A stretch of 39,597 nt of DNA. Source: Zygnema cylindricum. Its lineage: Eukaryota > Streptophyta > Zygnematophyceae > Zygnematales > Zygnemataceae. This document shows, piece by piece, positions 22,358 to 32,629 of this stretch. The position numbers and the translations under genes were made by a program. The DNA is taken from contig JBBHKE010002683.1 of assembly GCA_037447655.1 (NCBI GenBank), positions 436,001-475,597 on the forward strand. The letters run 5' to 3'. How positions within the stretch are numbered: position 1 is the first letter of the stretch; each line of letters begins with the position of its first letter. The notes beneath the pieces were generated by a model that saw nothing but the letters and a program-made list of their open reading frames with translations, made no database searches and was not told the origin of the DNA.

Positions 22358-23297
22358 ATGGGACCACCCTCTAGGGTGCCCACCTTCAATGGATCTGGGT
22401 TCATCTATTGGGAATCCATGATGATGGGGGCTTTTTGCGAAAAACGATTCATGGGTATTGTCAGTGGAAGAGTGAAACGTCCACCTTCAGGAACTCCACC
22501 AAGATTTAGAGGAGCAAAGTTTCCTACACTAGCGACTAATTAAGCAAAGGAGGCAGATGATGGGGACATCAGTATGTCCAAAAGGGGAAAGGGAAAGAGA
22601 CATTCCTCACTCCTATTGCCACGACACCAAGAGTAGCGGTCCTAAAGACCGTGGAGAACGATACTCTAATGTGAGAAGACATAAATATGGTTGCCAAGAA
22701 CTTCATTCTAAGGCATCTCACTTAAGCTTTGGCCACCCCTCACCTTCAAATTGACAAGGCCGAAGAGTTGTGGGTGAGTTTGGTGGAGATCTATAGAGCT
22801 GGTACTATTCAAGAGCTCCAGTTGGCTGAGCAAAAGTTAGCGAGTTACACTTACAAAGGAGGAAAGATGTTAGATTATTGTAATGATCTATTTTGTTTGC
22901 ATATGGAGATGGAAAGTGTCCGGTAGACAAGTACAATGTAGATGAAATTTAAAACTCTTATCATGAAGTTACCAGACGAGTACGAGAACATAGTGTACCT
23001 AGTATAAGAAATGACTGATAGTTCATGGAAGTGGAATACAGTGGTCCAGATGATACTTGAGCAGGAAAACACTATGGAGATCGAAGAGGGGAAAGAGCAT
23101 TCAAGCTCTAGTTGCACAAGGGAACGGATGGGTGAAGGACCCCAAGAAACCTTACAAGGAGGAAATAGATCAGCGTGGAGGACCAAAGGCCCCCAAAGAG
23201 CTTTAGTCATTTTTGCAAAGAGTCGGGACACTTTATCGCAGATTGTGTGAAGTTGTCGGAGCTGAGGCTCTTAGAGAACCGTGGAGGGGGTTTCTTC
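22358..23297 (+). pseudogene. A4 gag pseudogene, 5' part
   Basis: ATG 22358 lies inside the primer site. The product begins MGPPSRVPTFNGSGFIYWES, matching A5, and a stop ends this frame at 22541. Later segments in shifted frames match A5 Gag: ATPHLQIDKAEELWVSLVEI, TIQELQLAEQKL, YTYKGGKMLDYCNDL. The zinc knuckle (HFCKESGHFIADC) is near 23206-23250 and has lost frame with the rest. At the site of the A5 gag stop, A4 has TTA GAG, so the A5 stop is private to A5. It is cut by B3 and resumes at 27118. Confidence 0.85.
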
Positions 23298-24003
23298 TGT
23301 TGTTCTACAACCACCGGTGCAGGTGGAGGAGCATCAGTAGTAGTAGAAGTAGACATGATACACTCTCAGAAGCTATCAAGAATCCTACCAAACAGCTGTT
23401 TACAAGTGCTCACCAAATCTCATACACGCATCCAAACTTCACAAAGCTTTATCAAAGTATAGAGCAACATAAACACTGACAACTCCCAAAGTTTCAGTAC
23501 AATTGTCCCGACAACACTCAAGATATAATACTCAGAAGTTTCCCAAAAACTGTCTGCACTTTTACTACTTGGAAGTCTGGATACATCATGTGTTCTGAGT
23601 CCTAAGTCTTATACTAGTGTTGAACCGGCAATACTAGTGTACCTGAGAGGTACGTCAAGCTGCCAAGCTAATACTAAGCTACCACTGAGCTACTAGTGAG
23701 CTACCACTAAGCTACCATTGAGCTATCACTGAGCTACCCACTAAGTTGAGGTCTGTTGACTTGATTCGTATCAATCGCAGCTGCATTGTCCGTACCGAAT
23801 GATATCCAAAGTGACCGCAGCTGCGTTGTCATGTATGTGTCGCAGCTTAGCTGCTGCGTTGCTTTGTCTGCATAGTAGCTGCTCTGCTGCTGCGCTGCTC
23901 TGTCTGCATAGCAGCTGCACTGCTACTACGCTGCTCTGCTGCTGCGATGCTGTGCTGCTACGCTGCTCTGTCTGCTGAGACTGAAAGCTGTCCAAAAACA
24001 ACA
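23298..24003 (-). repeat. 3' LTR of B3 (about 706 bp)
   Basis: The plus strand opens TGTTGTTCTACAACCACC and ends near CCAAAAACAACA (24003; 24006 is also possible). It matches the B2 LTRs, with tandem arrays at 23665-23750 and 23845-23975. Confidence 0.85.
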
Positions 24004-24281
24004 ACAATTTATCTCAAAGGACTTTCGTTATGTTCGAAAACAGAAACCCTAAAAAATGAGCTGGCCTAAAGACTGGTGTCTGCAATTAGTATAAAAGTTC
24101 TGTCATGTGATGATTTCGTACACAGGTATATGGTACGTAAAAGAAGATTTTATTAAAGTTTGTTATTGATAAAAATCTGAAAGATATTCAATATCGGATC
24201 GTAGCTTGCATGGCGCTAGTCAAATTAGAACACGTGGTTTACAAACTCTTCGTGATGAAACATCGACTCAGGGTGGCCTTC
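24004..24281. other. Unassigned sequence between B3 LTR and C1 LTR
   Basis: I find no similarity to the internal region of B, A or C copies in this window and no convincing reading frame. It lies just upstream of the C1 5' LTR, so it may be the former flank of C1 carried along with it. Confidence 0.5.
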
Positions 24282-25311
24282 TGTAACAATATTAGTGGAT
24301 CGAACTTCTTCGTAAATGGGTATTTAAGTTTTACGAATATAGATTTTTTAAATTTGGTAGAAGATCGCTAAAGAATCGCACGATTTGGAGTTGTATTTTA
24401 AAAGATATAGCGATTGGTGTATCTAGGCGACAGTGCGATGTCAAAATAGCGAGTGGGTGTTCATTGTAACGAGTTAAGGGTCAAACTAGCCGCGGAATTT
24501 CGGGCGCACGTTTAAAAGTATCAAATGAATCATTGTTTCCTTTGGTACGCACGATGGTTTGTTTCGTACAAGTTTTAGTACGAAACGTCACTTTCACTTT
24601 ATAGAATTTCATAGGTAGTTTCGCGTGTGAAATTTGCAAGGCACATACGTGCGAAGTTGAGTTTTGTTTGGCGCGCACTTTTGCACGTAAATGTTACGTA
24701 GTTAAATGTAGCGTTTGATTGGTTGAGTAAATCCTATGTGGTTAGTAAGAGATTTCGCACGCTTTTGCATTGGTCGTTGAACAATGATTGGCCCAAGTAA
24801 AACCTGTTCAACGGAGCAATGACTCTGGCCTAGCTAGTCCAAGGTGATGATGGATAAATAGTGTAGTCTAAGAGAAGAGTAAACATCTTTTCCTTTGGAA
24901 AAGTTTGTGGAAATTCAGACTGATCTTAATCATGGGCGATTAAAACCAAATTGGAGCAATGGCATTTTTGCACTGAAATCTCTTACAAACAAAATAGTGT
25001 TTTAGTAGTTAAGAGATAGAATTATTATGAGTGGAGAGTAGTGCAAAAGATTTTAACTAAATAGTGTTTTAGTAGTTAAGAGATAGAATTATTAAGAGTG
25101 GAGAGTAGTGGAAAAGATTTTAATAGAAGGGTTGAGCCACGAGGGCAAGAGACCAAACTAATGCTATATGAACATAAGTTTCTCCTAATTTAAAGTTTAT
25201 CATTATGTGAGTGTTTTCCAATGTGAATGCATAATTTTCTAATGTATGGAATGTGTGGTTGAAATTGTAAGTAGAAATGGGGTTTTTTGAGAGGTAAGAG
25301 ATCATATTACA
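24282..25311 (+). repeat. 5' LTR of Ty3/gypsy element C1 (1030 bp)
   Basis: It starts TGTAACAATATTAG and ends CATATTACA, and matches the C2 LTR at 35009-35973. It is identified as a 5' LTR because a TGGTATCAAAGC primer site follows. It contains a 67-bp tandem duplication (24992-25125) not seen in C2. A possible TATA-like ATAAATAG lies near 24855. Confidence 0.85.
24992..25125 (+). repeat. 67-bp tandem duplication in the C1 LTR
   Basis: Two copies, starting at 24992 and 25059, each begin AAATAGTGTTTTAGTAGTTA. C2 has a single copy near 35721-35785. Confidence 0.85.
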
Positions 25312-26086
25312 TATGGTATCAAAGCTTTGGTTAGAAACCCGGAAGAAGCTTGCTCAACCGAAAATCGACTTTCGTGACTAGTGAGTGTGCTCTCACCTGT
25401 GTCGGTGGAACCACAATGTGAAGTAGTAGGGGATTGGAGGGAAACAAAGTGACCACACTGCCAACGGCCGCTTGTTAGATATGGGGCGTGCTTAGGTCCT
25501 AAACACTCAGGTGGGGTGGGCACTGTAGCCACTTTTGAAACTCACTCGAATTACCTAGAGGCCAAACAAACTTGCCTTCTCTTAACGATGATTCATGTGT
25601 AGAGGGAGGACTTGAAGCCATGAAGGGTGAGGATATGAAAATTAGAGATTAAAAGATCTTGATGTAGTGGGAAATGGGAAATTAGCTAATGGAGGAGAAA
25701 GAAAGTGGAACACTTTACTTCTTCAAGAGTAAAAGAGTCCAAAAATGACTTAAAACTTTTAAAACCCTAAATTGTTACCTTTGATTGCTTTGAATTTCGC
25801 TTTTGCAAAATTTGTCGTTGAATTTTACCTTTGAGAACTTTCAATTTTGCTGTTGCAAAATTTGTGGGGAAACCTTTTACCTTTCTATTTCAATGTTTGG
25901 GAAAATTGAATTTTCACTAACTTACTTTTAAAGTTTATTTAATTTCTCATATTCTGATATATTTCAAAAGATTTGTTAATGAAAGGAAGTCTTCGATTGG
26001 AGAAATCTGAGGATTTCAAATCCGTTGCAAACTCTTTTGGATAATTATATTCTACCTTTCTTATTATTTGATTTCATTGTGTGATA
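25312..26086 (+). other. C1 primer-binding site and untranslated leader
   Basis: TGGTATCAAAGC at 25314-25325 is the standard site for the 3' end of initiator tRNA-Met, unlike the copia elements here. The following ~760 bp contain no long frame and become AT-rich towards gag, as expected of a gypsy leader. Confidence 0.7.
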
Positions 26087-26204
26087 ATGGCAGATTTTGC
26101 ATGGAAACGTGAAATAGAAAATGCTTTAAATGTTTTGAATAAACGTACCTTGAAATTAGTCAAAAGATTTAATAATCATGTTGCTGTTGTTGATGAAACA
26201 ATTT
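26087..26204 (+). pseudogene. C1 gag, first ~40 codons
   Basis: ATG 26087 opens MADFAWKREIENALNVLNKR, followed by about 20 more residues rich in Lys, Asn and Val. No known domain is complete. The frame then runs antisense into B gag sequence at about 26205 and ends at a TAG-free stretch with TAA near 26234. The call as gypsy Gag rests on position behind the LTR and leader, and on the C2 copy of the same LTR adjoining a gypsy integrase end. Confidence 0.6.
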
Positions 26205-26287
26205 CAAAATGTGTTTCCACCATATCCGCCCAGTAAACATACTTATCCCCAAAAAAGATAGGAATTCTTGATGACAGGCCCATAACC
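26205..26287 (-). pseudogene. B3 gag fragment and primer-binding site
   Basis: The minus strand has the primer site GGTTATGGGCC (26287-26277) followed by about 70 bp of B gag (LSSRIPIF, then YVYWADMVETHF). The fragment ends at the join with C1. The two parental sequences share TCAAAATG around the join. Together with the LTR-encoded start this is the first ~45 codons of B Gag. Confidence 0.8.
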
Positions 26288-27112
26288 TGTTGTTCTACAA
26301 CCACCGGTGCAGGTGGAGGAGGAGCAGTAGTAGTAGAAGTAGACATGATACACTCTCAGAAGCTATCAAGAATCCTACCAAACAGCTATTCTTAAGTGCT
26401 CACCACTTCTTATACAAGGATCCAAACCTCTTAAAACTCTAACAGAATATAGAGTAGATAAAACACTTATAACTCCCAAAGTAATAGCAGAATTGACCCG
26501 ACAACACTCAAGATATAATACTCAGAAGTTTCCCAAAAACTGTCTGCAGTTTTAATACTTGGAAGTTTGGATACATTATATGTTATGAGTCCTAAGTCTT
26601 ATACTTCTGTTGTACCGGCAATACTAGTGTACCTGAGAGGTACGTGAAGCTGCCAAGCTAATACTAAGCTACCATTGAGCTACCACTGAGCTACCACTGA
26701 GCTACCACTAAGCTACCATTGAGCTACCACTGAGCTACCCACTAAGTTACCACGGAGTTCCCACTAAGTTGACTAGAATCGTATCTATCGCAGTTGCTCT
26801 ATCCTGTACAGAATCACATTAAGAATATCAGACGTTGCGTTGTCCGTACGGACCATATCAAATATAATCGTGGTTGCCTTGTCCTGTCTGTGTTGCAGCT
26901 TCGCTGCTGCGCTGCTCTGCTGCTGCGCTGCTCTGCTGTATAGCAGCTGCTCTGCTGTATAGCAGCTGCTCTGCTGTATAGCAGCTGCTCTGCTGTATAG
27001 CAGCTGCGTTGCTGTATAGCAGCTGCGCTGCTCTGTTGTATAGCAGCTGCGCTGCTTTGTCTGTAAAGCAGCTGCGCTGCTCTGAGACTGAAAGCTTTCC
27101 AAAAAGACAACA
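26288..27112 (-). repeat. 5' LTR of B3 (825 bp)
   Basis: On the minus strand it starts TGTTGTCTTTTTGG at 27112 and ends AACAACA at 26288. It is the longest LTR of its type because the CAGCTG array (26895-27090) has expanded. The gag ATG is at about 26346. Confidence 0.88.
26936..27011 (-). repeat. 19-bp tandem array with palindromic CAGCTG boxes
   Basis: The unit TAGCAGCTGCTCTGCTGTA is repeated four times, nearly perfectly, followed by more degenerate copies to about 27090. Each unit holds GCAGCTGC, an E-box type palindrome. The other B LTRs have one or two such units. Confidence 0.82.
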
Positions 27113-27117
27113 TCTTC

Positions 27118-30100
27118 GAAGGGAAGAAAAAGGAACTTGTGGTCACAAAAGTGACAGGAGAAACCGAGGATGAGTCCTCTGGGGAGGATGTGGAGCTTCT
27201 TCTTGAAGAGAGTATAGAGGAGAAGGAGATCATTTGGAGATTGAAATGTGCCCTTGGAGCAATTTGGGAAGCTCGACAGGAAGGATGGATCATCGACTAA
27301 GGTGCATCCATGTATATGTGCCGTGATAAGCAACTCTTCAATAAGCTATGTCTGTGTTAGATGACAAAAAGTTTGATACCTTGATTAAAAAGGGAGTCTT
27401 TACAGCTAAGTATGGGGATGAAGTTTACTTTACGGCAGATAAGGGTAGCCAAAGAATGTTTAGACTTAACCTGAGTAATGAATAGAAGAATGCTTACTAT
27501 GTTGGTGTTCCTAAATTGATGATTAGGCATAAGCGATTCGGGCATGATCATTTTAATAGGTTGATGGAAATAATTAAACTTCGGGTAGTTAAAGACATTC
27601 AATTTTGAGATAATGAAATGATGGATAATCGTAGTGGTTGTGCTAAAGGTAAGGCTCACAGACTTCCCTTTTTGAAAGCCACCATATATAGAGGTGAGAA
27701 AGTACTACAACTGGTCCACATAGATATCCAAGGACCTACAAAAGTCCTTTCGGTTGGAGGAAAGAGGTTTATGTTGAGTGGTCTAGATACTCTAGAGTCT
27801 ACTTCCTAAAAACAAAGTCTGAAACATCAACTCACTTTAAAGAATATATAGCCTAAAGTGAGAAGTTGCATGAAACCCCCATTAAGAGAATAAAAAGTGA
27901 TAATGGGGGGAATATACCTCTAACCAGTTTGAGAAATACTTGAAAGATAAGGGAGTTTTCCACCAAAAAACCATACCATATAACCTGGAACAAAATGGGG
28001 TAGCTGAGAGGTTAAATTGAATTCTAAGAGATAGTGCATACACTAGTTGGCCGACAAGAAAATAGGAAAGTTATTTTGGGCAGAAGCCATGAACTGTTCT
28101 AACTACATTATGAATAGAGTCCTTACCTGAGCTGTAAAGGGAATGACACCTTATGAGAGATGGGTGGGGAGGAAACTAGATATCTCTCACCTTAAAGTAT
28201 TCGGTAGCCAAGTTTAAAGTCTTGACACCGATAGGAAAAACTAGAAACTGGATGCTCAAAGAAAAACCAGGATACTTTGTAAGATATGATGAGGATGTCA
28301 AGGGATATGGAGTCTATGACTTATCAAAAAGAGATATCATTCTGGTCAAACACCTAGTTGTCATCTATGAAGGGAATTTATTTAACCCTTTTAAATATAC
28401 CAAGAAGAAAAGAATCAGATTTGAGTCTGAAGGTGAGGGGAACACCTTCCTTCTCGAAAGGGATATGAGTGAAACAAGGATTTGCGATTCTGGGGAGATT
28501 CAAGACACAAGAGATCATCCGGAAACATCACATATTTCTAAAGACTTCGAGGAGACAGAAGTGGAGGAAACGAAACTAGTTTTTTGGATAAGGGAGCTGA
28601 TGAGACTGTAAGGAGAAATCTAAGACTTCCCTCTATCCCTGCTTTGGAGTTTGAGGGGGGGAGATGGAGCAGCAAAAGGATCTAAGAAAAATTGGCCGTT
28701 CATAAGGTGCCTAAGCTATCTCACCCAGATGAGCCTCAGTCACACTTGGAGGCAGTAAACAACGCGGAGAAAGACAGATGGATTAGAGCCAAAAATGATG
28801 AGATGGCCTCTATCATTGAAGCAAATACTTAGAAACTAGCGGACTCTCCTCTGGACGAAAAAAAACCAATTGGCTGTAAATGGGTGTTCAAACTAAAACT
28901 GAACTTAGATAATACCATTAAGAGATATAAGGCTCAGATTGTTAGTAAAACGGTTCACCCAAAAGGAGGGGATTGACTATGTGGAGACATTTGCTCTAGT
29001 TGTTCGGTTCCCATCAATAAGGATTCTCCTCAGCCTAGCATCAGCCGAAGACATGGAAATACACTAGATGGTTAATAAGACTCCCTTTCTTAATGGTGAG
29101 TTAGAGGAATAAATTTTCATGAGGCAATCAAGGGGATTGGTGGAGGAAGGAGAAAAGAGAAAAGTCTATAGGCTCATAAAGTCCTTATATGAACTTAAGC
29201 ACGCTCCACAACAATGGAATAACAAACTAGATGAGTTTCTCACCTGTAAGAAAATATCCAGATGAGTCAGACCATTTTATCTATATATTTGAAGATGAGA
29301 ATGGTGTCATTTTTATTCCAATTTATGTGGATGATTTGCTTATGTTGAGTAAAACTTAGGAAAAGATCAATAAGTTAAAGAAAGATCTTAGAAGTAGATT
29401 TGATATGAAGGATTTTGGGGAGGCAAGTTATATCTTAGAGATCCAAATGGAAAAAGATGCGGGGAAAAGGATTATCAGACTTAACAAAAAGAAGCAATAG
29501 GTAATATACTTGAGAAATTCCAGATGCAAATAGCTAACAAATGTACCACTCCCATGGACTTGAAGGCAGTAAGTAATGGGAGGGTAGAAGGAGGAGTGAT
29601 AATCTTAGATTATCAGATAAGTCCATAGGAAAGAGAGTTTATGAAGTCTATTCGTTATAGACAGGTTGTTGGAAGTTTGATCTTCTTTATGAAATTACAA
29701 TGATGAACGTAGCGGCAGCAGTAGGAGTCCTCAGTTTGAGTCTTAACGATCCTAAGAAAAGAGATTGGGAGGTAGCCAAAAGAGTCATGAGATATCTGGT
29801 AGGAACCATAGAGTTATGGTTGCATTTGGGAGGGGAGCACACAGATATCACTACTTGGAGTGTTGCTAGTTATGGGGATGCACCTATGAGAAGATGCACT
29901 ATTGGGTATATGTTGTATGTGGGGGAAGGTGCTAGTTGTTGGAGCAGCAAGCAACAAAAGATGGTTGCTCAGCCTACTATCAAAGCTGAGTATATGGCCT
30001 CTTGTTCTACTGTGAAAGAGATAATGTGGGTCAAATTCTTGTTGCAATAATTGGGTTATATGAAGAAGGGAGTGCATGAAGTGTTTTGTGATAATCAAGC

Positions 30101-30269
30101 TGCCATTGCAATTGCAGCTAATCGAAAACATCATTTCAAGGCTAAGCATATGGATATAAGATTGAGTTTTGTGAGGGTAAAAGTTGAGAATAAGATTGTG
30201 AATCTTGTATATAGATCTGATGAGGAAATGGTGGCTGATATGATGACAAAAGCAGTGCCCTCTCCCTAA
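27118..30269 (+). pseudogene. A4 gag end and pol pseudogene
   Basis: It resumes A4 after B3 with KCALGAIWEARQEGWIID, where the protease Ser codon has become a stop (ID*GASMYMC). About 165 bp of protease are missing between AAGCTATG and TCTGTGTTAG (near 27347), matching a deletion between two CTACG copies seen in A5. Integrase runs to about 28200 with many frameshifts. The linker has EGEGNTFLLERDMSET. Reverse transcriptase (28790-29350) has YKAQIVS, LYELKHAPQQW and the catalytic PIYVDDLLMLSK. RNase H (29700-30269) has LHLGGEHTDITTW, QPTIKAEYMASCS, VFCDNQAAIAIAANRKHHFK and ADMMTKAVPSP. Inactive. Confidence 0.87.
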
Positions 30270-30336
30270 GTAAAATATTGCAGAATAAAATGTGGACTAA
30301 AATTGAAGTTAAAATTAGTCTAGAAAATAAGGGGAG

Positions 30337-31333
30337 TGTTGAAATTAATAGATTTATAGAGTATTTTTTTGGTATAAATATGACAGTATAAAAGGAAAAG
30401 AAAAGGGCGGACAGCGTGCCTCCACCTCCTCTCTCTAGCCACCATAGTTGTTGTAGTCACTGAAAGATAGAGAGGTTGGTTGCGATATGGCTCCCTAAGT
30501 TTAATAGGCAAGACTAAAGAGTGATTTATGTCACTCTCAACAAAAGGTTGAGTTTGGTAGGACTCGAACCTCTGACACGTAGAGTACGGCGTAGCCGTTA
30601 CCTCTAACCAGTTTGTCGTAGAAATCTGTTGAGATACATAGGGTTTGAAACGTATTTAAACTTGTACATGGTCTTGTAACCGATTAAATGAAATGTGAAC
30701 AAAAGAACATATAAGTAGTTAAAGTTTCAATGCGGCACGAAACAAATCAATCGAACATTTTTTTCCACAGCAGACATTTTATGTCGGATTTAATCCAACC
30801 GCATACATCATTATCGAGATCGCGGAATGGTCACTTTGGCGTTTAGGGACGTGGCATGACCTAGCGCCACGTGGACGGATAACATTTGGTCGCAAGAATT
30901 CCAGGGAACATACGGACAAGTGGAAAAATGACACGCGTCCACTCTCTGACTTTGTCGTACACAAGCCGTACATAAATGACATCCGCCATAGTACATTTCT
31001 GTACTTTTCAGTCATGTGATAGGTTTGTACTTTAGTAGATAGGGATTGTGAGAGGGGTTTAGGACTTAGGAAAATCTAGTAGGTAGTCACCTCTCTCTAA
31101 GAGAGCTTTTGTATAAGATTGGCATTTTTGCCGGCTCATAACTTATCTGATGGCTGGTCGTTTTCAATGATTCTTTTTGCTACAGACTCATAAGAGTCCA
31201 CGCTGCACAAGGGTGTTGTCAAACTGTCATTTTGCCTTATTGGGAAGCAATGGTTGTGGCTTGAAGTGGGTAAGTTAAAAATTATCTAGAGGCTTGCTGA
31301 ATTTTGTACTCGAATGGTGGACATAGAATTGCA
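30337..31333 (+). repeat. 3' LTR of A4 (997 bp)
   Basis: The purine tract AATAAGGGGAG lies at 30326-30336. The LTR runs from TGTTGAAATTAATAG to CATAGAATTGCA and is followed by the target copy GGGAC. A G-box CACGTG lies at 30868-30873. Confidence 0.92.
30541..30628 (-). other. tRNA-like module in A4 3' LTR
   Basis: On the minus strand it has GGTTAGAGG, CGGCTACGCCG, a perfect box B GGTTCGAGTCC (30570-30560) and TTTT (30545-30542). It is better preserved than in the 5' LTR of the same element. Confidence 0.58.
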
Positions 31334-31338
31334 GGGAC

Positions 31339-31360
31339 CTTAAAAGGTGGGTTCATAACG
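31339..31360 (-). pseudogene. A3 primer-binding site and first gag codons
   Basis: The minus strand reads CGTTATGAACCCACC from 31360, a mutated GGTTATGGGCCCACC, directly after the A3 5' LTR. The gag ATG is at 31356. After A4 is removed, it joins gag at 21362. Confidence 0.8.
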
Positions 31361-32369
31361 TGCAATTTTGTGTCCTCTATTGGACAACAGAATTCAGGAA
31401 GCCTCTCGATAGCTTTTAACTAACCCACTTAAAGCCACAACCACTGCTGCATATGTGGGCAAACTGATAGTCTGAGTGCACCCTTGTGCAGCTTGGACTC
31501 CTTTGATTCTGATGCAAAAAGAATCACTGAAAAAAACAAACCAACCAATAAGTTATGAGGCCAAAAGATGCCAATCTTTTATACAAGCTCTATTGGAGAA
31601 TGGTGCAACCTACCCAAATCCCCTAAGTCCTTAAACCCTTCTCACAACTCGTATCTTTTGACGTACGCTCAAACCAGGAGATTGTAAAGTACATAAAAGT
31701 ACAATGGTTGATGTATTTTCCGTACGGCCTGTGTACGACAAGGCCATGGAGTGGACGCGTGTCGCCTTCGGACTTGTTCTCATGTCGTTCAGGATTCTTA
31801 TTGCTCAATTCTATCGTGCCACGTATCACTAGGTCACGCCACGTCCGTTAACCACCAAAGTGACCATTTCGGGACCTCGGGGATGATAAGCGCTGTCGGA
31901 TAAAGACCGCTTTTTATATACGCCGTCGAAATAGAAATTTGATTCATTTGTTTCGTGCGGCGAATTTTATGCACGCACTGAATCTAATATGTCTCTATGT
32001 TCAATATTCGTAGTTTTGTTAATCTGACTAATGTTTATATTAATGTTTAAATAGATATCTTACCCTATATTTTGTAACGAACTTCTACGATAGACAAGAA
32101 AGAGCTGACGGCTACGCCTCGCTCAGCCGGTCGGAGGTTCGAGTCCTGCGAGTCTCAACCTATTGTTGAGAGTGACTTATGTCACTCTTTAGTCTTGCCT
32201 GTGGAGCTAAGGCAGCCTTGGCTCAACCACCCTCTTTAACCCTCAGTGACTACAACAAGTATGGGGGCTAGAGAGAGGAGGTTGAGGCAGGCTGTCCGCA
32301 CTTTTCTTTTTCTATTTTGCTTATATATTTAGAGCTAGAAAATACCCTATAAATCTTGTACTTTCAACA
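31361..32369 (-). repeat. 5' LTR of A3 (1009 bp)
   Basis: The plus strand opens TGCAATTTTGTGTCC and ends GTACTTTCAACA at 32369. It matches 12140-13121 plus 17235-17263. The outer flank TATAC is followed by A1 RNase H. Confidence 0.9.
32078..32160 (+). other. tRNA-like module in A3 5' LTR
   Basis: It has AGAGCTGACGGCTACGCC and a perfect box B GGTTCGAGTCC (32136-32146). The TTTT terminator seen in other copies has changed to CTATTG. Confidence 0.55.
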
Positions 32370-32374
32370 TATAC

Positions 32375-32629
32375 GGTCTCTTGCTCCGGTGTAAAAGAAT
32401 TAATGTGGGTCAAGTCTTTGTTTGGTGCGCTTGGCCATCTTAAGAGTGGTATGCCGAAAATCTTTTGTAATAATTAGGTGGTAGCCATTGCCATTGTTGC
32501 CAATCCCAAACACCAGTTTAAAGCCAATCACATGGACAATAGACTTAACTTTGTTAGAGAGAAGGTAGAAAATAAGATAATATGTTTAGAGTATAGACTT
32601 TATAGTGAGATGGTTGCAGATATGATGAC
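32375..32629 (+). pseudogene. A1 RNase H end
   Basis: It completes A1 after A3: SCSGVKELMWVKSLF, IFCNN*VVAIAIVANPKHQF, MDNRLNFVREKVENKI, MVADMMT. The aspartate of CDNQ is replaced by Asn and the Gln codon by a stop. The fragment ends where the D1 LTR begins. The A1 purine tract and 3' LTR are not found in this window. Confidence 0.85.

Larger units (their letters stand above)
23298..27112 (-). mobile_element. Chimeric B3 element: B LTRs around gypsy C1 sequence, TSD TCTTC
   Basis: B-type LTRs lie at 26288-27112 (5') and 23298-24003 (3') on the minus strand. TCTTC flanks the pair at 23293-23297 and 27113-27117, and A4 gag continues exactly across. So the two LTRs belong to one insertion. Of its internal region only the primer site and about 70 bp of gag remain (26205-26287). 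The rest, 24004-26204, is foreign: 278 bp of unknown sequence, a gypsy LTR with leader, and its first gag codons, in the opposite direction. No B purine tract precedes the 3' LTR. It may be a template-switch product or a later replacement. Confidence 0.85.
21363..31333 (+). mobile_element. Ty1/copia element A4, TSD GGGAC, split by B3
   Basis: This plus-strand family A element lies in A3 gag. GGGAC flanks it at 21358-21362 and 31334-31338, and A3 sequence resumes on the right with its primer site and 5' LTR. It has both LTRs (991 and 997 bp), a primer site (AGTTATGGGACCACC at 22354), gag, and a pol region. B3 splits gag at 23297/27118. Without B3 the element is about 6.15 kb. Its 5' LTR starts TC instead of TG, a point change. 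Confidence 0.92.
12140..32369 (-). mobile_element. Ty1/copia element A3, split by A2, A4 and a micro-LTR
   Basis: This minus-strand family A element lies inside A1 RNase H. Its 5' LTR is 31361-32369. Primer site and first gag codons are 31339-31360, the rest of gag-pol is 21362-17264, and the 3' LTR is 17263-17235 plus 13121-12140. Its outer flanks are TATAT (12135-12139) and TATAC (32370-32374), a 5-bp target duplication with one change. On both sides A1 RNase H reads on (VEY, then SCSGVKELMWVKS). Three later insertions account for the 20-kb span: A2 in the 3' LTR, A4 in gag and a 60-bp LTR remnant in gag. Without A2, A4, the remnant and their target copies, the element is about 6.1 kb. Confidence 0.9.

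Noticed and set aside
23298-24003. Independent solo LTR of family B
   Set aside because: Its flank TCTTC pairs only with the flank of the LTR at 26288-27112, and A4 gag continues after that one, so both belong to one element.
25302-25532. 76-residue minus-strand frame in the C1 leader
   Set aside because: It overlaps the primer site and untranslated leader, with no recognisable motif.
26640-26770. CRISPR array
   Set aside because: The direct repeats are 11 bp and contiguous, without spacers, within a eukaryotic LTR.
26785-27333. 182- and 159-residue minus-strand frames
   Set aside because: They run across the B3 LTR array and antisense A4 gag; they are by-products of repeats without stops.
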